A DNA stretch of 16,133 bases from Bacteriovoracaceae bacterium UBA6200 (GCA_002422605.1 DISW01000014.1:1-16133), one strand, 5' to 3'; numbered from the stretch's first letter, positions 8,596 through 14,906 are shown. Program-made: numbers and translations. The notes: generated by a model from the letters alone, not told the origin.

Positions 8596-9091
8596 AATCA
8601 AGCTGAGTCACAGTCCCGAAGAGATCATTGCCATCAATGACTCCTAAGGGACTGTTTAGGCCTCCTGTGGAGGCGATGAGATGAAGGTCGTTCCTCTCAC
8701 AAAGACTTATGACCAAATCATTTAAAGGCTCTTCAACAACTCCACTCGGAGTGAGTGATCCAACCGCCAGGCAATTATCAAGCTTAGAAATAGGCAAGAG
8801 TCCTGCTAAGAACCAGTAATGAAGAAGCAAGGGATACTCGAGCCATTTAACGGCCGAACTTTCCAAATCACCAAGATCATCCGTTAGTTCAACATTCAGG
8901 ACGAACCTTTTAAGTGGAATCTGAAGAGCGCGAGTGCGGGTTACGAAGATTATTTTTTCTTTGATCGACTTCCCATACTTTCCCAAACCATTGATCTCCA
9001 ACCCGGGAACACTTTTGGTAGCATAACCGAAGAGAGTGATAAGGGCGGGACCTTTCTTAGTGAAGTAACAAGTCTGTAGCTGAGTTTCCAT
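8555..9091 (-). CDS. stand-alone ComM/YifB N-terminal (ChlI, S5-like) domain protein
   Basis: The 178-aa product resembles only the N-terminal domain of ComM/YifB-type Mg-chelatase-like proteins. PGLEINGLGKYGKSIKEKI (29-47) corresponds to the family's 'LP.F.iVGLp..avkEs..RV'. IPLKRFVLNVELTD (58-71) matches 'fP..rItVNLaPAD', and LAGLLPISKLDNCLAVGSL with TPSGVVEEP (95-122) matches the 'fiGELsLdG.lRpV.Gv' region. The AAA+ ATPase and C-terminal domains that should follow are absent: after about residue 150 the protein ends. The sequence is well kept, so this looks like a free domain rather than a decaying pseudogene. The start is ATG 9091, with GGAGG five bases upstream; an upstream TTG at 9103 is unlikely. 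Full-length ComM is a helicase for branch migration in natural transformation; what the lone domain does is unknown. Its 3' end overlaps pfkA. Confidence 0.7.
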   Translation of the reverse strand: METQLQTCYFTKKGPALITLFGYATKSVPGLEINGLGKYGKSIKEKIIFVTRTRALQIPLKRFVLNVELTDDLGDLESSAVKWLEYPLLLHYWFLAGLLPISKLDNCLAVGSLTPSGVVEEPLNDLVISLCERNDLHLIASTGGLNSPLGVIDGNDLFGTVTQLDFKWKESVPVAGTG

Positions 9092-9093
9092 GA

Positions 9094-9126
9094 GCACCTC
9101 CAAATAGCTTACAGCTAAAGAGGTGC
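9094..9126 (-). promoter_or_regulatory. hairpin sequestering the Shine-Dalgarno of the ComM-domain gene
   Basis: On the minus strand GCACCTC (9126-9120) can pair with GAGGTGC (9100-9094), seven perfect base pairs. Inside them TAGCT (9117-9113) pairs with AGCTA (9109-9105) around a GTA loop. The ribosome binding site GGAGG (9101-9097) falls almost wholly in the outer stem, three bases before the ATG. No U-tract follows, so it is not a terminator. It could be a translational switch or a dyad operator for a DNA-binding protein. Confidence 0.55.
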
Positions 9127-9177
9127 CAGGAATTAAGGAGATAAGTAACGAAGAAAATTGAAGACGTGATGCATGGG

Positions 9178-9609
9178 TTAATTTTTTCTACATACAACAG
9201 AGCTGTCATCCACGTGAGCTATTAATTCATATTTGCCATTTTTTTCGAACCAGTAAGCACCGTAGACATTATCTCCAGGATAATAGATAACGCCGATTAA
9301 TGTTTTATTACCTGCTCGGTAATAAGAAATCTCTCCGGCCAGATCACCGATACGTCCTTCATACATTTCTAGAAACTCTTCTACGGCTTCCTCTTCTGAG
9401 TATTCAGTAGACCATTCTGTTTCCAGAACTGTTTTATGAATAAGTTTCATTTCTCTTTGGCTGAGATTTCTAATATCGGCTTCTTTAAATTGATGAATAT
9501 TCGCCTTATCTAGACCTTGTAGAAGGTCGCCCCAATCCTGGAACTCACAGAGATCAATCGCGAGAGCATTTGTAGAAATAAACATAAAAGATAAAAAAAG
9601 AACCTTCAT
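9178..9609 (-). CDS. small exported protein, YYPGDNxYGA family (copy A)
   Basis: This 143-aa protein begins MKVLFLSFMFISTNALA, a Sec signal peptide with a likely cut after ALA17. The mature part is acidic and has two cysteines, one near the N-terminus (LCEF, Cys21) and one near the C-terminus (VVCRKN), which could form a disulfide joining the chain ends. It shares clear similarity with the 136-aa protein 0.6 kb upstream: both have CEF after the signal, a K(L/M)IH helix, an EW...S..EA.E.F segment, a GEI.YY element, the motif YYPGDNxYGA and a closing Asp-Ser...Cys. No known family was recognised. AGGGGA lies five bases before the ATG. The shared YYPGDN/YGA block probably belongs to a compact alpha-beta fold, but its function is unknown. 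Confidence 0.7.
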   Translation of the reverse strand: MKVLFLSFMFISTNALAIDLCEFQDWGDLLQGLDKANIHQFKEADIRNLSQREMKLIHKTVLETEWSTEYSEEEAVEEFLEMYEGRIGDLAGEISYYRAGNKTLIGVIYYPGDNVYGAYWFEKNGKYELIAHVDDSSVVCRKN

Positions 9610-9618
9610 ACAATCCCC

Positions 9619-9642
9619 TGTTCATTAAAATTTTTGTGAACA
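9619..9642 (-). promoter_or_regulatory. 24-bp palindrome upstream of small exported protein A
   Basis: Perfect 6-bp arms TGTTCA (9619-9624) and TGAACA (9637-9642) flank a 12-bp AT-rich centre containing AAAATTTT. The palindrome ends against the AGGGGA ribosome binding site of the 143-aa gene. It could be an operator or a leader hairpin. It lacks a downstream U-run on either strand beyond the AT core, so terminator function is doubtful. Confidence 0.35.
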
Positions 9643-9688
9643 ATATGACGAGGAAGGCAGACTGACTAATCTAATAAAAATATAGTCA

Positions 9689-10177
9689 CTAAATGGATTT
9701 TTCACTTAATGGAAGAGATTCAAAAAAACAGTTTAACTGTTTAATTCCTTTTTCCGATTTCACAAAAGAAGCATGGACGAGATCAAGACGTTTTGCGAGT
9801 TTTTCACGAATATGAAGGCAGCTTTTTTTAGCAGTCTGGGAGCACAGAGGGCGGTCACTTATTTTCACACACTGGTACTTAAAGAGAACTTTCTTTCCAG
9901 AAACACAGACGGCTTCCTTCGCTTCTTTATCTAAATAGGCCCGTAAATAGTAAGGATCAGCTGCGAGCTTTTTCTCACAGAAGTTACCAACCAAAATTTT
10001 CTTTCCCATGCAATCGAGGACCGTGCCGGAAACAACATCAATTAAAGGAGAATCATGCGAAACCATTTCGGAACAAACAGTCTTGAAAGGAAAGCGGGAT
10101 TTTTCTGTTAACGAGACATCATCTTGAACAATATGAGCAAATGAGAAAAAAGGAATAAGAATGATAAGGAATATCAT
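9689..10177 (-). CDS. Cys-rich small exported protein
   Basis: This 162-aa protein has a short hydrophobic leader (MIFLIILIPFFSFA, cut likely after Ala14) and a basic mature region with eight cysteines, enough for four disulfides, fitting an oxidising periplasmic or extracellular location. It has no recognised domain. The start is odd: AAGG directly abuts the ATG, so the Shine-Dalgarno is too close. An in-frame TAA stands four codons upstream, so no longer version is possible. The stop of the upstream paralogue B lies only 9 bp away, so translation is probably coupled to it. Its position between two paralogous exported proteins suggests a shared process, but the sequence does not say which. 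Confidence 0.65.
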   Translation of the reverse strand: MIFLIILIPFFSFAHIVQDDVSLTEKSRFPFKTVCSEMVSHDSPLIDVVSGTVLDCMGKKILVGNFCEKKLAADPYYLRAYLDKEAKEAVCVSGKKVLFKYQCVKISDRPLCSQTAKKSCLHIREKLAKRLDLVHASFVKSEKGIKQLNCFFESLPLSEKSI

Positions 10178-10186
10178 CCTTATATT

Positions 10187-10597
10187 TTAGTAGCAGTAGA
10201 TATCGCTGTCACGAATTTCCGCTAAGAGAGCAAAGGCACTACCCTTCATCTCTATAAAAGCCCCGTATTCGTTGTCTCCCGGATAATAGTGAACCAAGGC
10301 GATGTCTTTACCATCAAGGTGGTAATACAAGATCTCACCATCATTACGATCTTCAACAAAGAGTTCTAAAGCTTCATTCCGACTGACACCGCTTAACCAC
10401 TCCTGAAGACTAATTGTCAGATGAATCATTTGTTTTTCGATAAATCGGAATTTACTGGGGGCTTTCGAAACTTTCAGAGGTTTAACACCAGAAGCAGTTA
10501 AAGCTTCCCTGAAATCCTGAGTCATTTCAAATTCACAAGGGTGAAGTGCGAAAGCATTAAGAGAGAAGAACATGGATAGTAGAAGTAGTGTTTTCAT
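10187..10597 (-). CDS. small exported protein, YYPGDNxYGA family (copy B)
   Basis: A 136-aa paralogue of the 143-aa protein at 9178-9609. It has a signal peptide (MKTLLLLSMFFSLNAFA), then CEF, KQMIHLTISLQEW, EALELFVE, GEILYY, the motif HYYPGDNEYGAF and a C-terminal DIYCY. The two cysteines (Cys21 and the penultimate residue) match those of copy A in position. Identity between copies is roughly 30% by eye, so the duplication is old or fast-evolving. It is the first gene of a leftward set with the Cys-rich protein 9 bp downstream. The ribosome binding site is weak (AGG within a small palindrome at 10600-10612). The gene family was not recognised. Confidence 0.7.
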   Translation of the reverse strand: MKTLLLLSMFFSLNAFALHPCEFEMTQDFREALTASGVKPLKVSKAPSKFRFIEKQMIHLTISLQEWLSGVSRNEALELFVEDRNDGEILYYHLDGKDIALVHYYPGDNEYGAFIEMKGSAFALLAEIRDSDIYCY

Positions 10598-10599
10598 GG

Positions 10600-10612
10600 G
10601 CCTAAAATAGGC
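10600..10612 (-). repeat. 13-bp palindrome at the start of small exported protein B
   Basis: GCCTA (10600-10604) and TAGGC (10608-10612) form a perfect dyad with a 3-bp centre, two bases upstream of the ATG on the minus strand. It includes the only AGG that could serve as ribosome binding site. It is short, so chance is possible. Confidence 0.25.
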
Positions 10613-10635
10613 AAAAAAGAAGCATCTTGGAAATA

Positions 10636-10679
10636 GAAAGAAAACAATTCTCCTATCTAATAACTAGATAGGAGAATTG
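10636..10679 (-). terminator. rho-independent terminator of the glutamate dehydrogenase gene
   Basis: CAATTCTCCTATCTA (10645-10659) and TAGATAGGAGAATTG (10665-10679) are perfectly complementary: 15 bp with a 5-base loop. On the minus strand the stem is followed by TTTTCTTTCT. It begins 9 bp after the dehydrogenase stop codon, so it should end that transcript and insulate the exported-protein genes downstream. Confidence 0.88.
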
Positions 10680-10688
10680 ATAAAAGAA

Positions 10689-11948
10689 TTAACCTGGCCA
10701 CATACCGCGGAGTCTCATTGCCCCTTCAATCCTCTGGAGTGAAGTAATGAAGGCCGCTTGCTTCATATTAACCTTATAAACATCTGCATTTTGCCAAACT
10801 TTATCAAAAGCTTGCTTCATGATGTCGTGAAGTTTTTTATTAACCGTTTCAAGATCCCAAAAGAACATTTGAAGACCCTGAACCCATTCAAAGTAAGAAA
10901 CAATCACACCGCCAGAGTTACAAAGAATATCAGGAATAATTAATCCCCCACGATCAGCAATAATATCAACGGCTTCGTGAGTAAGAGGTCCGTTAGCACC
11001 TTCCGCTATGATTCTGGCCTTAACTTTATGGGCATTGTCTTTGGTAATGACTCCGTCAATAGCTGCTGGAATAAGGATATCCACATCGAGAGCTAGAAGC
11101 TCCTCATTTGAAATGTGTTCAGCTCCAGGCATATCACGAAGAAGCCTTTTGCCTTTTACCCATTCTGTGCACTGAGGAATATTGAGACCATCTTTATTAT
11201 AAATAGCTCCAGATACGTCTGAAATGGCAACAATCTTAGCTCCCTGAGCATGAAGGTCGTGAGCGGCCGGCATACCGACTTTACCGTAACCATGGATGGC
11301 CACAGTTGTACTCGGGTCGATAGACTTATTCATTTTCTCGTAGGCAAAATTAATACAGAAAACGACCCCTTTACCCGTAGACTCTGCGCGTCCAAGAGAA
11401 CCTCCGATAGCGATCGGTTTTCCTGTGACGACTCCTGGAATCGTGTAGCCTTTAAGCTGTGAGTAGGTATCCATCATCCAGGCCATAGTTTGCCCGTCAG
11501 TTCCGATATCGGGAGCAGGAATATCCTTGTCAGGACCAATGATCATGGAGATTTCAGTCGTAAACCGTCTGGTTAAGGCCTGAAGTTCGGCCCGGGAAAG
11601 GTCACTTGGATCAACTTTAATTCCACCCTTCGCTCCTCCTAGTGGAAGACCAACGAGAGCGCATTTAAACGTCATAAGCATCGCAAGTGCGGCAGTTTCA
11701 GATAAAGAGACATGAGGATGAAATCGGATACCGCCTTTCCCTGGTCCTAAGGTCATATTGTGTTGAACACGATAGCCTTCGAAAACTTTTACCGTTCCAT
11801 CGTCCAATCGGACCGGCACTGAAACTTGCAAAGCACGTTTTGGGTATTTAAGACGTTCCAGAACATTCATATCCATTTTCATGGTTGTTCCAGCAGACTC
11901 AAGTTGCGAAAAAGCATCCTGAAAAAAAGGAGACTCGAAGAGACTCAT
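10689..11948 (-). CDS. gdhA: glutamate dehydrogenase (Glu/Leu/Phe/Val dehydrogenase family)
   Basis: It catalyses reversible oxidative deamination of glutamate to 2-oxoglutarate and ammonium in the cytoplasm. The 419-aa length matches the hexameric RocG/GudB-type enzymes. The substrate domain shows GPGKGGIRFHP (68-78), LPLGGAKGGI with catalytic Lys107 (101-110) and PAPDIGT with Asp147 (144-150). The Rossmann domain has HGYGKVG (219-225) and AISDVSGAI, where Asp244 at the end of the second strand usually favours NAD over NADP. This points to a catabolic role, fitting growth on amino acids, though cofactor use is inference. GGAG stands six bases before the ATG. It is a single-gene unit with its own likely promoter and a strong terminator. 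Assignment to glutamate rather than leucine dehydrogenase rests on length and overall similarity. Confidence 0.93.
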   Translation of the reverse strand: MSLFESPFFQDAFSQLESAGTTMKMDMNVLERLKYPKRALQVSVPVRLDDGTVKVFEGYRVQHNMTLGPGKGGIRFHPHVSLSETAALAMLMTFKCALVGLPLGGAKGGIKVDPSDLSRAELQALTRRFTTEISMIIGPDKDIPAPDIGTDGQTMAWMMDTYSQLKGYTIPGVVTGKPIAIGGSLGRAESTGKGVVFCINFAYEKMNKSIDPSTTVAIHGYGKVGMPAAHDLHAQGAKIVAISDVSGAIYNKDGLNIPQCTEWVKGKRLLRDMPGAEHISNEELLALDVDILIPAAIDGVITKDNAHKVKARIIAEGANGPLTHEAVDIIADRGGLIIPDILCNSGGVIVSYFEWVQGLQMFFWDLETVNKKLHDIMKQAFDKVWQNADVYKVNMKQAAFITSLQRIEGAMRLRGMWPG

Positions 11949-11986
11949 GGCTACTCCAAATTTATAGAGTTAACAGTATGAGCTAG

Positions 11987-12014
11987 TTTATACTCCGAGG
12001 CGGTTGATTGCCAG
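11987..12014 (-). promoter_or_regulatory. candidate promoter of the glutamate dehydrogenase gene
   Basis: On the minus strand CTGGCA (complement of 12009-12014) and TATAAA (complement of 11987-11992) are spaced by 16 bp, a fair sigma-70 match. It sits just after the stop of the upstream exported-protein gene and about 40 bp before the dehydrogenase ATG. No terminator is visible between these genes, so read-through could also contribute. Confidence 0.45.
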
Positions 12015-12021
12015 AAAAAAT

Positions 12022-12903
12022 CTAGAACTTTGTAGCATAAAGCAACATGAGAGTATTATCTTGTTTAACGCTGTCCTCTCCTGCTCCTGGATTTTTCAAG
12101 CTAGTAACTCGAGCATAGAGATTATCGGTAATACGTTTATCCACACTGGTAAAATATTTCCCAGAATGAACGTAATAGTTATACATAACTCGAAGGCCAA
12201 TAGAATCAACTTCGTGCTTCACGTTGACTTCTGTTTCTCCGTTGATCCCTACCCAGGCACGAGCATAGGCCAATGGACCTTTAATTCCAATGATGACCAA
12301 ACCTTGATCTAAACGAGGCTGGAAAATAAATTTATGCTTTTTCCACAAACTAACTTCTTTTTGTTTTAAAGAATCAGGCAAGGTCTTACCGCTTACACCT
12401 TTACGGGTCGTTTTCTTAAAACGTTCTTCCATTTCATCAATCGTATCAACTTCGTTAGAAGCGCGGTAATCCTGATACCACCCCTTTGGCATATCTTTCA
12501 GGGGCTGCTCACCCTTACGGCGTAAGTAACGCATGTATTTATCTTTAAAGTATTCGAATTTCTCATCTGCTGTGGGAACAAAAAAGGCAGAACCTGTAAG
12601 CGTTGAATCCATACCATATTGGTCTGCAAAGGCTTGATTATCATTCCAAACTTTGATCTGGTTGCGAGAATTGATCACATCATTACTTTTATCTGAAGCC
12701 ACATATTGCTGATAGAAAGAAAGCTCATTATTGATCGGTTTAATAATGACGTCGTCATCAGGAATATAACTTGCCGGTGCGCGTGCAATGGACATTTTAG
12801 GGGTGACTTGCCCTTGGGCGATGCCGCTCATAAGGATTAACGACCCGATGAACAGGTGTCTAAAAGATGGATAGTTCTGTTTGAGTGACCAAAGATTAAA
12901 CAT
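12022..12903 (-). CDS. exported protein of unknown family, possibly outer-membrane associated
   Basis: The 293-aa product starts with a cytoplasmic-facing basic stretch and a hydrophobic core (HLFIGSLILMSGIAQGQ), a Sec signal peptide with a cut near residue 32. The middle (about 90-190) is charged and helix-like. The last ~100 residues alternate polar and hydrophobic residues (for example LVIIGIKG, YARAWVGI, IGLRVMYNYYV, TLMLLYATKF) and end in Phe, which resembles beta-strands of an outer-membrane or periplasmic beta protein. It has no cysteines, unlike the nearby small exported proteins. AGGGG lies seven bases before the ATG within an unusually G-rich leader (12908-12932). It is downstream of the parB terminator and so is probably an independent unit. 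The family was not recognised and no function is claimed. Confidence 0.7.
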   Translation of the reverse strand: MFNLWSLKQNYPSFRHLFIGSLILMSGIAQGQVTPKMSIARAPASYIPDDDVIIKPINNELSFYQQYVASDKSNDVINSRNQIKVWNDNQAFADQYGMDSTLTGSAFFVPTADEKFEYFKDKYMRYLRRKGEQPLKDMPKGWYQDYRASNEVDTIDEMEERFKKTTRKGVSGKTLPDSLKQKEVSLWKKHKFIFQPRLDQGLVIIGIKGPLAYARAWVGINGETEVNVKHEVDSIGLRVMYNYYVHSGKYFTSVDKRITDNLYARVTSLKNPGAGEDSVKQDNTLMLLYATKF

Positions 12904-12997
12904 TTTATTTCCCCTCTGAATCCCTAACCCCCTAAAATTCCATTTTCATTAAGGGAAAGATCTTCTTTATAGAGATATAGAGAGCAAAGGAGATGCC

Positions 12998-13024
12998 AAA
13001 AAAAAGGGCCCTTTTGGACCCTTT
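12998..13024 (-). terminator. rho-independent terminator after parB
   Basis: On the minus strand AAAGGGTCC (13024-13016) pairs with GGGCCCTTT (13011-13003) around an AAAA loop, nine pairs including one G-U, and the stem runs into a T-tract (to 12998). It begins 3 bp after the parB stop, a classic intrinsic terminator that separates parAB from the exported-protein gene. Confidence 0.85.
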
Positions 13025-13027
13025 CGT

Positions 13028-13864
13028 TTAATTCATCAGTTCGGCCATCAGTGCCTTTGCTTTAGCTTGAAGCTTCGGATCTTTAATTTGGGTGTTGAGA
13101 ACTTTCATCAATGTCTCAACTGAAGGATCCTTAACTTTCTTCTTCTTCGGTTTCTCAATTTTCAACTGAGAAATGATTCTTTTCAATTGAAGTCTCTTAG
13201 TAATTTCACCTGAAAGAATTTTTCCTTTGATCTCAGTTTTAAATTCATTTTTCGGAAGCTCATTCCACTCAAGAAGAACATACTTTTCGGTATTGAAGTT
13301 CTTGGCCGCTTCTTTAATATCTTTTGGAAGTTTAGCGATCATCAGACAACGGTGGACCTCAGATTTAGAAATCCCGAGCGCTGCCGTGATTTTTCTTTCA
13401 GAAGTACCAGTTAGTTTCTGATAACCATAAATTGAATCAGCTTGATCAATGTAGTGAAGATCTTCGCGGGCCTGGTTCTCAGAGAACTGGATCGCCATCA
13501 ATTCTTCTTTCGATTTGTTCTCAAGAATAAAGCAAGGAGCTTCTTCCATCTTAATCATGGTCATCGCGCGGAAACGTCTTTCGCCGCAAATGAGAACAAA
13601 CTTATTGCCTTCTCGGTGAATAACCAGAGGCTGAATGAGACCGTTAACTTTAATGTTTTCGCCTAACTCCTGAAGTGATTCATCGTTAAATTTTGTACGT
13701 ACTTGCTCTCTAACAACGATGCTACTGAGTGCGATGTTCGACAACTGAGCTCCACGGAGGAGCTTCTGATCATTTGCTCTTAGAATCTTTTCATCAATCC
13801 CTGAGGTAATATCAGTTACTTTGCGTTCGCGTTTAGAAACTCGTGCGGAAAATTCCTTGGCCAT
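13028..13864 (-). CDS. parB: ParB-family CTPase / DNA-partitioning protein
   Basis: A 278-aa ParB/Spo0J-like protein. The ParB/Srx-fold domain carries GERRFRA (94-100), the CTP-phosphate-binding motif, and SENQAREDLHYIDQA (128-142), the second conserved nucleotide and clamp motif. A helix-turn-helix follows (about 157-178, ITAALGISKSEVHRCLMIAK), then a Lys-rich linker (about 232-243) and a C-terminal segment likely for dimerisation. ParB dimers load at a centromere site, switch to sliding clamps on CTP binding and stimulate the ParA ATPase; the basic N-terminal tail (MAKEFSARVSKRERK) is the place for that contact. AAGGAG lies five bases from the ATG. It follows parA by 37 bp and is closed by a strong terminator. 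A canonical parS (TGTTTCACGTGAAACA) was not seen in this window. Confidence 0.93.
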   Translation of the reverse strand: MAKEFSARVSKRERKVTDITSGIDEKILRANDQKLLRGAQLSNIALSSIVVREQVRTKFNDESLQELGENIKVNGLIQPLVIHREGNKFVLICGERRFRAMTMIKMEEAPCFILENKSKEELMAIQFSENQAREDLHYIDQADSIYGYQKLTGTSERKITAALGISKSEVHRCLMIAKLPKDIKEAAKNFNTEKYVLLEWNELPKNEFKTEIKGKILSGEITKRLQLKRIISQLKIEKPKKKKVKDPSVETLMKVLNTQIKDPKLQAKAKALMAELMN

Positions 13865-13901
13865 GGCCTCTCCTTAAACGACTAATATATGTGTTCGTAA
13901 A

Positions 13902-14678
13902 TTAATTTAAACCTAGAGAACTCCAGAGACTCAAATAGTCCTGCTTACCTTTGGAATTACTTCCAAACATAAATACAGGCTTCTTCATTGCAACAGACTC
14001 CTGCATATCCACTAAATTTCGGATTGTCGGAGTAACATTGAATGACTGACCAAGCTCTTCCAGACGTTGTCTTTCAATTTTTCTTCTGGTGTTAACCATT
14101 GAAGGGATGATTGAAAACTCAAGACTTGGATTTTCAGTTTCTTTGATGATTTCAAAAGTATCCATTAACTCTTCAAGTCCATCGATAGAGTAATCCTGAG
14201 CTTGTGTCGGGATAAGGATAAGGTGAGAAGCAACTAATGACATGATTAATTCATCACCCAACATTGGGGGAGTATCAATCACAACATAATCAAACTGATC
14301 TTCAATTTCTCTCAGACGAATTTTCATCAGTCTTTCTTTTCTACCAGCATTCTTTCTCACTTCAGATTCAGAAAGAATAAGAAGTTTAGCAAGATTGGCC
14401 ATGTGACGAGAACTGGCAATGATTTTGATATTCTTATAAAAATCATAATCACCACTTGCTTCAGTGATAATTTCGTCAGCTTTGACATCACCAATGAGCC
14501 ACTCAGGAATAAGTGTGCGTTGAATATTTACACCTAAGGTAGAGCTTAAATTTGCTTGAGAATCTAAATCAATAGCAAGAACACGATGTCCCTGATTGGC
14601 CAAGTGACAGACAAGCTGAAAACATTGCATCGTTTTTCCGACGCCGCCCTTGTTATTTCCGATAGTGATAATTTTCAT
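13902..14678 (-). CDS. parA: ParA-family partition ATPase
   Basis: A 258-aa deviant-Walker ATPase. NKGGVGKT (9-16) has the signature lysine of the MinD/ParA group, AIDLDSQAN (35-43) is the switch I region and YVVIDTPPM (131-139) is Walker B. It has no N-terminal helix-turn-helix, so it is of the short chromosomal or type Ib kind, not the P1/F plasmid kind. ATP-bound ParA dimers coat the nucleoid and are removed by ParB-DNA complexes, which moves the cargo. It is first in a two-gene unit with parB. AGGAG stands before the ATG, and the promoter with candidate operators lies immediately upstream. The neighbourhood (nadA, glutamate dehydrogenase) is not the usual origin-proximal gid/rnpA setting, so this may be a second partition pair rather than the main chromosomal one; that is inference. 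Confidence 0.93.
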   Translation of the reverse strand: MKIITIGNNKGGVGKTMQCFQLVCHLANQGHRVLAIDLDSQANLSSTLGVNIQRTLIPEWLIGDVKADEIITEASGDYDFYKNIKIIASSRHMANLAKLLILSESEVRKNAGRKERLMKIRLREIEDQFDYVVIDTPPMLGDELIMSLVASHLILIPTQAQDYSIDGLEELMDTFEIIKETENPSLEFSIIPSMVNTRRKIERQRLEELGQSFNVTPTIRNLVDMQESVAMKKPVFMFGSNSKGKQDYLSLWSSLGLN

Positions 14679-14703
14679 AACCTATTCTCCTAAAAAAGAG
14701 TCC

Positions 14704-14739
14704 GTGGTCTCGTAAGTGGTCCTTCAAATGGTCCTATTA
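14704..14739 (-). repeat. three 12-bp-phased direct repeats in the parA leader
   Basis: GTGGTC at 14704, GTGGTCC at 14716 and ATGGTCC at 14728 recur with an exact 12-bp period, with AA or TA also shared near the unit ends. They lie between the likely transcription start and the parA ATG, where an autoregulatory operator or centromere iterons would be expected. Confidence 0.55.
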
Positions 14740-14744
14740 ATAAA

Positions 14745-14773
14745 AGTCTAGGGAAGTGGGAACACTTCGTCAA
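14745..14773 (-). promoter_or_regulatory. parAB promoter with a palindrome in its spacer
   Basis: On the minus strand TTGACG (complement of 14768-14773) and TAGACT (complement of 14745-14750) are separated by exactly 17 bp, a near-consensus sigma-70 promoter. The spacer contains GAAGTG (14753-14758) and CACTTC (14763-14768), a perfect 16-bp dyad, so a repressor bound there would block RNA polymerase. Confidence 0.7.
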
Positions 14774-14837
14774 AGGGCCAAGTGAATAAAATTAAATCCT
14801 TTACGCGTAGCAAGATTGTGCTTTTTTTATGACCGTG

Positions 14838-14879
14838 TGCGACGCGCAACTTGCTCCTTTTATCCCATCATTGTAATGT
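14838..14879 (+). promoter_or_regulatory. weak candidate nadA promoter with adjacent dyad
   Basis: TTGCTC (14851-14856) and TAATGT (14874-14879) are 17 bp apart, each matching the consensus at only three positions. TGCG-ACG-CGCA (14838-14848), a perfect short dyad, ends three bases before the -35. The GC-rich patch is unlike the surrounding AT-rich DNA and may bind a regulator. Promoter placement is tentative. Confidence 0.3.
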
Positions 14880-14906
14880 GAGGAAAAAATTTTTAAAGGC
14901 TCATCC

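Noticed and set aside
9092..9103. TTG start at 9103 for the ComM-domain gene
   Set aside because: It would place the GGAGG within the coding region; the ATG at 9091 is correctly spaced from it.
9211..9220. CACGTG core as a possible parS half
   Set aside because: The flanks do not match TGTTTCACGTGAAACA and it lies within a coding gene far from parAB.
12004..12312. 102-codon open frame on the plus strand
   Set aside because: It is antisense to the exported-protein gene, has no ribosome binding site or recognisable protein features, and its composition follows the gene opposite.
12908..12932. G-quadruplex in the leader of the 293-aa exported protein
   Set aside because: Only three runs of three or more G are present; a fourth run has just two G, so a stable quadruplex is doubtful.
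14809..14828. Terminator-like AGCA...TGCT plus T7 on the plus strand
   Set aside because: The stem is only four base pairs and no rightward gene precedes it; an attenuator for nadA would need an upstream promoter that I cannot see.
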